A stretch of DNA of 64,000 nucleotides from Melittangium boletus DSM 14713 (GTDB lineage Bacteria; Myxococcota; Myxococcia; Myxococcales; Myxococcaceae). Positions within the stretch are counted from its first letter, which is position 1. Each line of letters begins with the position of its first letter. A model generated the notes under the pieces. The model saw nothing but the letters and a program-made list of their open reading frames with translations, was not told the origin of the DNA and did no database searches. Where the stretch lies: contig NZ_CP022163.1 of assembly GCF_002305855.1 (NCBI RefSeq), forward strand, positions 7,321,765 through 7,385,764, written 5' to 3'. Positions 16,661 through 23,795 of this stretch are shown here, one piece after another. The position numbers and the translations under genes are program-made.

Positions 16661-18406
16661 CTACGGATAAAATTTGTTGCGGTGACTGAACGACGTCCGG
16701 ATCATGGCGACGATGCTCGCGGCGACCTTGAAGTTGTCAGGAGTACCGCCAATCGCCGCGATGGTTTCAGCTACGTTCTCCCTGAACTCCAGGCACACGG
16801 GGAACTCCGTTCCATCGGGGAGGCGCGCCCGAGTGAAGCGTCCATACACATACTCCTTCCGGACAATGAGTTCCCCCGTGAAGGTCGTGTCAAACGGCAG
16901 TCCGCCACGAGGCTTGATAAGCCAGCCGTCGATAGGCCCATTTCTAGCCGGCACGGGAAAAGAATTGGGGATGATTTCTCCAGCGGCATTGCGGTGTTTG
17001 CCCAATTGCACATCGAGGCCATCCCAGTCTGGGAGTCGGTAGCGCTTATGCGCCTCCAGGCTGCCTTCGGGGCAGGGGGCTTCGGGAGGAGGGCCAGACC
17101 TTGGCCCACTCACGCAGGCGGAGGCCACGCATGTGGCGGCGGCGACAACGGGGAGCATCGAACGGCTCTTGGAGGAGGGACGCATGGGTTCTTCCATTGG
17201 GAGCGTCGCGGTGGCGACGGGCGCGGGGGTGGGTGACTTCCGAAGTCCCGCGTTGAACCCAACTTCTCCCGTCATGCGGTCGGGTGCCATTTCCTGGCGA
17301 GAATCGGCCCGTGGCGTTGGTGATCGGGCAGCCAACGTCATACGTGGGGTTTCCGGGGCGACTTCCGGGGTCATCCCTCGAAAGGAGAGCGCCAGTCCCA
17401 GCGCCAGTGCCCCGGAGATCGCCAGGGCCACGAAGCCTTTCCGCCCGCGCGCGGGGGCGGAGGGCGCCGGGGGCTCCGGCTCGGAAGTCCTCTCCCTCCG
17501 CTCTCCGGGGAACAGCCGCACGCCCCATGCGTCATCGGCCAGGGCGAGGGCATCCTCCAGGGCTCGCGCGAGCGCGAGGGCGTCGGGGTAGCGCGCCTCG
17601 GGCGCCTTCTCCAGCATGCGCAGGCAGATGTCGCTCACCGCGCGGGGCACGCGTGGGTTGCGCACGTGGGGCGGTTCGGGCGCCTGCTCGAGGATGTTGC
17701 GCACCAGGGGTCCGTGGCGGTCTCCGAAGGGCAGCGTCCTGGTGAGCAGCGCGTAGAAGGTGACGCCCAGCGCCCACAGGTCATCTCCGGGGCGGTCCGG
17801 GGGTGGCTCTCCCGCCCATTCGCGGGCGAAGCGCAGGAGCTCCGGGCTGCGGTACTCCGGCGTGCCCGGGGGCAGCCGCTGGGTCAGCCGTGGCGCGCCC
17901 TCGTAGCCGGCCGCTCCGAAGTCCACCAGCACCGGGTGTCCATCCTGGTGGCGGATGACGATGTTGGACTCCTTCACGTCCCGGTGCACCACGCCCGCGG
18001 CATGCACCTGGCCGAGCCTGTCCACGAGCGGCCGCATCACCTGGACGAGCAGCTCGTGCGAGTCCGGGTTGAAGTCCCGCGCCCACACGTCCAGCTCCTG
18101 GCCGTCCACGAGCTCCAGGGCGAGCACGATGAAGCGCGGGGACTCGTCGGGCCACAGGCCATAGCCATGGAAGCCCACCACGGGCAGGGCCTGCACCCGC
18201 CGCAGCGCATCCACCTCGCGCTCACCGCGTTCATCCTTGGGCACGAGCTTGATGGCGTAGCGCCGCTCGCCGCGCCGGGCCTGGTAGAGGGCGCCGAAGC
18301 TCCCGGTGGCCAGCCGTCCCTCGATGAGGAAGCCGGCCACCTGGGTCCCCGGGGCGAGGTTCAACCCGAGCCACTCCTCCCCTGCATCTCCACGTCCATC
18401 GCGCAT
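16661..18406 (-). CDS. Ser/Thr protein kinase, transmembrane, paired with DUF2381
   Basis: A 581-residue eukaryote-like kinase; ATG 18406 follows GGAGG by eight bases. The kinase domain (about 20-290) shows a Gly-rich loop GRLATGSFGALY, Lys in YAIKLV, the catalytic loop VVHRDVKESN, DFGAAG and GTPEYRSPE. A membrane segment lies at about 322-340 (VALAISGALALGLALSF), then a Pro/Thr/Arg-rich linker. A second hydrophobic stretch with a lipobox-like end (VASAC, about 430) follows, and then a C-terminal globular domain beginning CPEGSLEAHKRYRLPDW. The internal signal-like stretch suggests that two once separate genes, a kinase and a lipoprotein, were joined. The DUF2381 gene follows in the same operon. 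The sensed signal is unknown. Confidence 0.85.
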   Translation of the reverse strand: MRDGRGDAGEEWLGLNLAPGTQVAGFLIEGRLATGSFGALYQARRGERRYAIKLVPKDERGEREVDALRRVQALPVVGFHGYGLWPDESPRFIVLALELVDGQELDVWARDFNPDSHELLVQVMRPLVDRLGQVHAAGVVHRDVKESNIVIRHQDGHPVLVDFGAAGYEGAPRLTQRLPPGTPEYRSPELLRFAREWAGEPPPDRPGDDLWALGVTFYALLTRTLPFGDRHGPLVRNILEQAPEPPHVRNPRVPRAVSDICLRMLEKAPEARYPDALALARALEDALALADDAWGVRLFPGERRERTSEPEPPAPSAPARGRKGFVALAISGALALGLALSFRGMTPEVAPETPRMTLAARSPTPRADSRQEMAPDRMTGEVGFNAGLRKSPTPAPVATATLPMEEPMRPSSKSRSMLPVVAAATCVASACVSGPRSGPPPEAPCPEGSLEAHKRYRLPDWDGLDVQLGKHRNAAGEIIPNSFPVPARNGPIDGWLIKPRGGLPFDTTFTGELIVRKEYVYGRFTRARLPDGTEFPVCLEFRENVAETIAAIGGTPDNFKVAASIVAMIRTSFSHRNKFYP

Positions 18407-18491
18407 CCCACGTGCCTCCCGGAGGCGAGCAAACTACCAGGGAGGTGCGTGGAAGGCCTGGACGCGCCGGGTAGGCCGGGGAGGGGGAAAC

Positions 18492-19373
18492 TCAGGTCCG
18501 GCGCGCGGTCTGGTGCAGCTCCAGCACGATGTTGCCGCCCTTGAAGAGGCGCACCGCGCCCGAGGTCTGGCTCACCACCAGCGCGATGCTCTTCGTCGTG
18601 GAGGTGATGCTCGCCGCGGCGGCGTGCCGCGCGCCCAGGCCGAGGGGAATCTTCACCGCCTCGTCCGACGCCGACAGGTAGCGGCCCGCCGCGAGCACCA
18701 CGCCGTCCTCGCGGATGACGAACGAGCCGTCGAGCACGGAGAAGTTCTTGATGGCCTCGCGGATCTTCGGATCCAGCACGTTGCGCTCGGACTCGGACAG
18801 GCCCTGGAACGGGTTGATGGTCATCTGGCGGCTCTTCTCCATCACGCTCGTGTGATCGCCGATGGTGAGGATGGTGCCGATGGGATGGCCCTCGAAGCCC
18901 TCCTGGCCGATTTGCAGCGCCAGTTGGATGAGGGCGTCCACCACCTGGGAGTTGAACTCGTCGCCGAGCTTCACGCCCTCGATGGCGAGCCGGTCGTCGA
19001 GCGAGCCGCCGATGCGCATCTGCATCAGGGTGTCCGGCGGGCGGCCGAGCTTGCCCGTCATGCACAGCACGAGGTTGCCCTCGGAGAAGGCGCCCTGGGA
19101 CAGGGCGGACACGAGCGCCACCTTCACCCGCTCGGTGCGCGAGTAGTCGTAGGCGGGAATCACCAGGGCGCGTTGCTTGGCCGCAAGCAGTTCCTGGGCC
19201 AACCGCGGGGTGGTGACGGCATAGACGAGCTTGCGCTTGGCCTGCTGGCGGCGCAGGTCCTCGGCGGGGATGAGCACGTCGCTGATGTAGAGGAAATGGT
19301 CTACCTCCCCCTTGCCAGCAAGCGAGAGGGCGGCGCGCAGGAACTCCCGGTCGAATTTCGAGGTATCGCTCAT
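18492..19373 (-). CDS. DisA_N-domain protein (diadenylate cyclase-like) with altered motifs
   Basis: A 293-residue protein; ATG 19373 (MSDTSKFDREF) has GGAG upstream. The C-terminal half carries a DisA_N (DAC) domain: LDGSFVIREDG occupies the place of the catalytic DGA motif, and GLGARHAAAASI that of GTRHRAA. DAC enzymes condense two ATP into c-di-AMP with DGA and RHR. Here the Ala is Ser and the last Arg is Ala, so activity is uncertain. The N-terminal half (PAYDYSRTERVKVALVSAL) is another alpha/beta domain. It stands divergent from the DksA-family gene and close to Rel, in a nucleotide-signalling neighbourhood. It could be a cyclase of unusual type or a nucleotide-binding sensor. Confidence 0.75.
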   Translation of the reverse strand: MSDTSKFDREFLRAALSLAGKGEVDHFLYISDVLIPAEDLRRQQAKRKLVYAVTTPRLAQELLAAKQRALVIPAYDYSRTERVKVALVSALSQGAFSEGNLVLCMTGKLGRPPDTLMQMRIGGSLDDRLAIEGVKLGDEFNSQVVDALIQLALQIGQEGFEGHPIGTILTIGDHTSVMEKSRQMTINPFQGLSESERNVLDPKIREAIKNFSVLDGSFVIREDGVVLAAGRYLSASDEAVKIPLGLGARHAAAASITSTTKSIALVVSQTSGAVRLFKGGNIVLELHQTARRT

Positions 19374-19504
19374 GGGATGGGACTCCGCCGCGTGTTGAAG
19401 GGAGACTGGGCCTCCTTGACACCAGACCGCGTCTGAATAAAGCTTTCCGGCCTTTTTTTCGGGGATGTTGGGCCCATGTCCCCGCCGCACGGGAGCCTAC
19501 GGCT

Positions 19505-19867
19505 GTGAACCAGAAAGATCTCAAGCGTTACAAGAAGATGCTCGAGGACAGCAAGACGAGCCTGCTGGAGAGCGCGAAGAAGACCCTGGTGGAGGAGTCC
19601 AGCTTCGACACCGACGACCTCCCCGATGAGATCGACCAGGCTTCGTCCGAGTACACCCAGTCGATGGTGTTCCGCCTGCGCGATCGGGAGAAGTTCCTGC
19701 TGCAGAAGATCGACAAGGCGCTGGAGCGCATCGACAACGGCACGTTCGGCGTGTGCGAGCGGTGCGAGGAGGAGATCTCCCCCAAGCGTCTGGATGCGCG
19801 GCCGGTGACCACGCTGTGCATCCGGTGCAAGGAAGAGCAGGAGAAGAAGGAGAAGTCCTACGGCTGA
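19505..19867 (+). CDS. DksA/TraR family transcription regulator
   Basis: A 120-residue protein from GTG 19505. An N-terminal coiled coil has the tip sequence DEIDQAS, matching the DxxDxA tip that reaches the RNA polymerase secondary channel in DksA. The C-terminal zinc finger is CERC ... CIRC with 17 residues between the pairs. It binds RNA polymerase directly, not DNA, and in relatives tunes promoters together with ppGpp. A bifunctional Rel gene lies 4 kb downstream. The length fits the short DksA-like (DnaK suppressor-type) proteins of myxobacteria. No RBS stronger than GGGAG-like sequence is seen. A hairpin follows the stop. Confidence 0.88.
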   Translation: MNQKDLKRYKKMLEDSKTSLLESAKKTLVEESSFDTDDLPDEIDQASSEYTQSMVFRLRDREKFLLQKIDKALERIDNGTFGVCERCEEEISPKRLDARPVTTLCIRCKEEQEKKEKSYG

Positions 19868-19890
19868 TGCCGTGAGGGGGGTGGAGTGGG

Positions 19891-19911
19891 GGGCCCGCCA
19901 CGCACGGGCCC
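19891..19911. terminator. Hairpin between convergent dksA-like and FHA genes
   Basis: GGGCCCG, a seven-base loop, then CGGGCCC forms a compact GC-rich hairpin between the convergent stops at 19867 and 19939. It could end transcription from both sides. There is no clear T-tract, so it is a moderate call. Confidence 0.45.
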
Positions 19912-19938
19912 GCGTGAGGCCTCCCCGCTCGTCCCTCG

Positions 19939-20712
19939 TCAGACGGACAGTTGGATCTCCACCCGGAGCAACTGACGGCCGATGAGGAAGTGGTCCCCGT
20001 TTTCCACGAAAACGGGACCGGTCAGCCGCACGAAGGTGCCGTTGGACGAGCCCACGTCCTTGACGCGCAGCCGGTCCTGTTTGACGTGCAGGAGCGCGTG
20101 GCGGCCGGAGACGAAGCCGTCGGTGGGGAAGGTGATGTCGCCCTGTTCGCGTCCCAGGAGGTTGTCGCCCTCCTTGAGGGGGAACGCGGCCCCGCGCACG
20201 CCCCCTTCCAGAATCTGCACCAGCCTCAGCCGGTAGCCCGGGTCCGCCGAGCCCCAGATGTGGGCGCCGCCCGGTCCCACCGCCGAGGCGGGGATGGGCT
20301 CGAGCACCAGCCGTTGCCGGCCCAGGCGCAGCTCGCCTCCCACGGGCAGCTCCTTCTCTTGGCGCAGGCGGGCGAAGACGCCGTTGGCGCCGCCCACGTC
20401 CTCCATGGCGAGGCGGCCTCCGGAAAAGAAGAAGCGGGCCTGCACGGGCATGATGAAGGGGTCATCCATCAACGGCAGGTCCCCCTGGGGGCCGCAGGTG
20501 AGGGTGTCCCGGGTCATCCGCACCACGGACTCCGGCCCCCCGTCGGCCCGGACCACGCGCAGGGCGACCTGGGGGCGGGGCGCCTGCTTGGGCGCGGCCA
20601 TCACCATGGTGCCCGAGCGCAGGGGCGAGCCACAGGCGTGGCAGGTGGAGGCGGAGTCGGGGTTCTCGGCGTCGCAGCGGGGACAGTAGGCCATGGCGGG
20701 GCGCGTGGTCAT
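19939..20712 (-). CDS. Zinc-ribbon protein with two FHA domains
   Basis: A 257-residue protein (start at 20712, MTTRPAMAYCPRC; ATG 20694 is an alternative). The N-terminus has a zinc ribbon, CPRC ... CHAC. Two FHA folds follow: a degenerate first one (about 50-140, with MEDVGGANGVFARL) and a canonical second one near the C-terminus (LLGREQGDITFPTDGFVSGRHALL, then VKDVGSSNGTFVRL). The GR, SGRH and SSNGTF elements are the phosphothreonine-binding residues. FHA domains read Thr phosphorylation set by Ser/Thr kinases. The divergent neighbour is exactly such a kinase with the same type of zinc ribbon, so the two are likely partners. No catalytic output domain is present. Confidence 0.87.
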   Translation of the reverse strand: MTTRPAMAYCPRCDAENPDSASTCHACGSPLRSGTMVMAAPKQAPRPQVALRVVRADGGPESVVRMTRDTLTCGPQGDLPLMDDPFIMPVQARFFFSGGRLAMEDVGGANGVFARLRQEKELPVGGELRLGRQRLVLEPIPASAVGPGGAHIWGSADPGYRLRLVQILEGGVRGAAFPLKEGDNLLGREQGDITFPTDGFVSGRHALLHVKQDRLRVKDVGSSNGTFVRLTGPVFVENGDHFLIGRQLLRVEIQLSV

Positions 20713-20835
20713 ATCAAGCCCGGCGGGGGGTTGCTCGGACCTCGAACCGAGGTGCGTCCATCTTGCGGGCGACCCAACGCTCGTGGGAAGTTCGGGGACC
20801 CTCCACTTGACCCTCCTGGATCCGGGAAGTCCCTC

Positions 20836-22647
20836 TTGTCTTGCACCAGCTGCGGCGCCGACACCGGTGATGCCTCCAAGTTCTGCCCCTCGTGCGGCGC
20901 GACGCTCGCGCGCGGGGAGCAGGACGATTACATCGGGCGCACGCTCGCCCAGAAGTACAAGGTCGAGGCCCTCATTGGCGAGGGCGGCATGGGCAAGGTG
21001 TACCGTGCCCGCCAGGAAGCCCTGGACAAGCTGGTGGTGCTCAAGGTGCTGCGCCAGTCGCTGCTCAACGACGACCGCACCGTGGCGCGCTTCAAGCGCG
21101 AGGCCAAGGCGGCCAGCCGCCTCAACCACCCCAACTCCATCAGCATCCTCGACTTCGGCCAGGCCGAGGACGGGGCGCTCTTCATCGCGATGGAGTTCGT
21201 GCCGGGGCAGGATCTGCACACCGTGCTCAGCAAGGAAGGCCCGCTGCCCGAGCCGCGCATCGCGCGCATCGTCAGCCAGGTGCTCTCCGCCCTCTACGAC
21301 GCGCACAGCGCCGGCGTCATCCACCGGGACCTGAAGCCCGAGAACATCATGGTGGAGCAGCGCCGCAACGAGCCGGACTTCGTCAAGGTGCTCGACTTCG
21401 GCATCGCGAAGATCCAGGACGGCGGCAACGACGACGGGCCCGCGCTCACGCGCAACGGCTTCGTCTGCGGCACCCCGGAGTACATGTCCCCGGAGCAGGC
21501 GCGCGGCTCGACGTTGGATCACCGCTCGGACCTGTACGCCGTGGGCGTCATCCTCTACCAGCTCATCACCGGCCGGCTGCCCTTCGAGTCCGACTCGGCG
21601 GTGGGGTTCGCCACCAAGCACCTCACCGAGGAGCCGGTGCCACCCTCGCGCCGCCGCCCGGAGGTGCGCGTGTCGCCCGCGATGGACCGGCTCATCATGC
21701 GCGCGCTCTCCAAGAGCCCGGATGATCGCCCCCAGGACGCGGAGGCCTTCAAGGCCGAGCTGCTCGCCGTGGTGGACAAGGAGCGAGAGAAGGAGCGCGA
21801 GCGCCGCGCGGTGCCTCCCCAGGGCCGCCGCCAGGGTCTCGCGCCCCTGCCGCGCAAGAGCACCCTGCCGCCCGAGGACAAGACCGAGGCCTGGTCGGGT
21901 GTGTCCGAGCCCACCGTGCGCGCCATGCCCGAGCGGTTGCAGACGAGCACCAACGCGACCCGGGTGGCGGATCGCACCCAGCTGGCTCCCGTCCCCCAGC
22001 GCGAGCGGCCCTCGGTGTCCATGACCGCGCTGCGCGCCACGCCCGAGCGCCCCTCGAACGACGAGCGCCTGCCCACGCTGCTGACGTCACCGCAGCTGTC
22101 GGACAAGACCGAGGCCATCATCCTCCCGGTGTCCGAGCCCGAGGCGGATGCTGGCGGAGGCTTCGGCTTCTTCAAGGCCTTCGTGCTCTCGCTGGCCCTG
22201 GCCACGCTCGCCCTGGTGGGCTACTGGCTGTACATGAGCTGGCACGAGCAATCGCGCGAGAAACCCTTCGTGCCGCCGAAGAACGCGCCCATTCCGGGCC
22301 AGGAGTCCGGCATCTACGTGCCCGAGCCCGGGGTGCCCCTGTACGAGCAGACCATTCCCGCGCGCAAGCGCGACGCGGCCGAGTCCCAGCGGCGTCAGCA
22401 GGCGGGTTACGAGGCCTACAAGCGGGGCGACCTGCGGATGGCCACCACCCAGTACCTCAACGCCTTCACCCTCAATCCGACCCCGGAGCTGTCGCTGATG
22501 CTGGGCGAGGTGTACTGGGCCCGGGGAGATCAGCCCGCCGAGGCGCGCGGCTGGTGGCGCAGGCACCTGCGCGACCTGCCGGACTCCAAGGCCCGTCCGG
22601 CGCTGGTGCGCAAGGATCCGGAGCTGCTCTCCAGCGCCGGGAAGTAG
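20836..22647 (+). CDS. Ser/Thr protein kinase with N-terminal zinc ribbon, membrane segment and C-terminal periplasmic tail
   Basis: A 603-residue kinase. No ATG or GTG fits; TTG 20836, preceded by GGGAAG (20824-20829), starts the protein directly at a zinc ribbon (CTSCG ... CPSCG), and earlier sequence would overlap the divergent FHA gene. The kinase domain (about 35-300) has GEGGMGKVYRAR, VVLKVL, GVIHRDLKPENIM, DFGIAK and GTPEYMSPEQARG, all catalytic residues intact. A Pro/Arg/Thr-rich juxtamembrane region with repeated TR/TQL/TEA motifs may be a phosphorylation substrate for FHA partners. The membrane span is at about 445-467, and the external tail contains a TPR-like stretch (YEAYKRGDLRMATTQYL). 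FHA genes flank it on both sides. Confidence 0.92.
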   Translation: MSCTSCGADTGDASKFCPSCGATLARGEQDDYIGRTLAQKYKVEALIGEGGMGKVYRARQEALDKLVVLKVLRQSLLNDDRTVARFKREAKAASRLNHPNSISILDFGQAEDGALFIAMEFVPGQDLHTVLSKEGPLPEPRIARIVSQVLSALYDAHSAGVIHRDLKPENIMVEQRRNEPDFVKVLDFGIAKIQDGGNDDGPALTRNGFVCGTPEYMSPEQARGSTLDHRSDLYAVGVILYQLITGRLPFESDSAVGFATKHLTEEPVPPSRRRPEVRVSPAMDRLIMRALSKSPDDRPQDAEAFKAELLAVVDKEREKERERRAVPPQGRRQGLAPLPRKSTLPPEDKTEAWSGVSEPTVRAMPERLQTSTNATRVADRTQLAPVPQRERPSVSMTALRATPERPSNDERLPTLLTSPQLSDKTEAIILPVSEPEADAGGGFGFFKAFVLSLALATLALVGYWLYMSWHEQSREKPFVPPKNAPIPGQESGIYVPEPGVPLYEQTIPARKRDAAESQRRQQAGYEAYKRGDLRMATTQYLNAFTLNPTPELSLMLGEVYWARGDQPAEARGWWRRHLRDLPDSKARPALVRKDPELLSSAGK

Positions 22648-22671
22648 CCGCCCGGCGCGAAGCCCGCGCGC

Positions 22672-23676
22672 TCAGCCCATCAACTCCACTTGGAGGACGT
22701 GCTGGCCCAACCGCACCCGGTCTCCCGGGCGCAGCGGCTTGTCCACGCCGGACGCGATGCGCACGTACGTGCCGAGCCCGCCCGACAAGTCCCGGAGCTG
22801 GGCGCCCGTGGGCGTGAAGCTCAACTCACAGTGCCGGCCCGAGAGCCCTTCCTCCTGCGCGTAGCAGAAGTCGCAGTTGGCCTGCCCGATGGTGAACAGC
22901 GGGGCCGATGTGACGACCGTGCGCCCGCTGCGGCCGCCGACGAGCACTTCTTCCACGCCATAGACGCCCTGGCCTGGTGGTACGGGTGCTCCATAGACGA
23001 TGGGCCGTCCGGCGAGGGGCGGAGGCGCGTCGAGCTTGCCGAGGAAGCGGAAGAGGCGCTGGCCCACGCTGAAGAAGGAGTAGGGCGTCAGGGCCTCGGA
23101 GCCGGAGATGGTGACGTAGATGCCCGAGGCACTGGCCTCGTCGCGCACGTGCAGCACGTTGTCCCGGATGATGAAGGAAGCGTGCTGGGCGGAGACGTAG
23201 ATGTCGTCCGCGAAGAGGATGGCGCCTCGCGAGCGGCCCACCGTGCAGCCGGTGACGGGCAGCTTGAAGCGCTGGCCCCGGGAGGTGCCCGAAACGACCA
23301 TGAGTCCGAAGCGCGAGGCGACCGCGGCGGGACGGGCCGCCGCGCCGGGCCTGGCCACCCCGGGTGGCGGTGGCGCGACCGGGGGACGCACGGGCGGTGT
23401 GGACATGGGCGTCCGGACAGGAGCGGCGGGGCGGGCGACGGGGACGCCCCCCGCGGTGGCCACCGGGGGCGGCGTCCGGCTCGAGGGGCGCATCCCCGGC
23501 GGTCCCGAGGCGGGGCGGGAGGCCTCGGCTCCCGGTTTGCCCACCGGACGGGCGGCCTGCCTGGGGGCTGCCTGGAGCGCGGTGGCGCAGCTGGCGCACA
23601 CCTCGGCGCGAGGGGGGTTGTGGCCGTCACAGTTCGGGCAGACCACGGCGAGAACGGACAGCAGGAGCTGTGACAT
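22672..23676 (-). CDS. FHA-domain protein with zinc ribbon and Pro-rich linker
   Basis: A 334-residue protein; ATG 23676 gives MSQLLLSVLAVV then the zinc ribbon CPNC ... CASC. The hydrophobic start could be a weak membrane anchor. A long Pro/Ala/Arg linker (about 35-125) joins it to two FHA folds: one at about 135-215 (TVGRSRGAILFADDIYVSAQHASF) and one at about 245-330 (FTIGQANCDF ... GLSGRHCEL ... DLSGGLGTYVRI). The second has the SGRH core with an altered SSNGT strand. It is convergent with the kinase gene and divergent from rel. It is probably a phosphothreonine reader for that kinase. Confidence 0.87.
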   Translation of the reverse strand: MSQLLLSVLAVVCPNCDGHNPPRAEVCASCATALQAAPRQAARPVGKPGAEASRPASGPPGMRPSSRTPPPVATAGGVPVARPAAPVRTPMSTPPVRPPVAPPPPGVARPGAAARPAAVASRFGLMVVSGTSRGQRFKLPVTGCTVGRSRGAILFADDIYVSAQHASFIIRDNVLHVRDEASASGIYVTISGSEALTPYSFFSVGQRLFRFLGKLDAPPPLAGRPIVYGAPVPPGQGVYGVEEVLVGGRSGRTVVTSAPLFTIGQANCDFCYAQEEGLSGRHCELSFTPTGAQLRDLSGGLGTYVRIASGVDKPLRPGDRVRLGQHVLQVELMG

Positions 23677-23795
23677 GGTCAGGTCGACTCTAGAAGTGGG
23701 CGCGAGGCCGGGTCAACGAAAGCACGCTTGGAGCGAATCCCGAGCCAGCGACGTTGCCCGTGCTGGGTGCGGCAGTTAGCATTGCTGACCCCTCG

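Noticed and set aside
19951..20835. Extension of the zinc-ribbon kinase by almost 300 N-terminal residues
   Set aside because: It is the antisense of the FHA gene; the zinc ribbon and a Shine-Dalgarno site place the start at TTG 20836.
23766..23786. Possible sigma-54 promoter upstream of rel (GGCAGT ... TTGCT)
   Set aside because: The distance between GG and GC is one base too long, so it does not meet the spacing rule.
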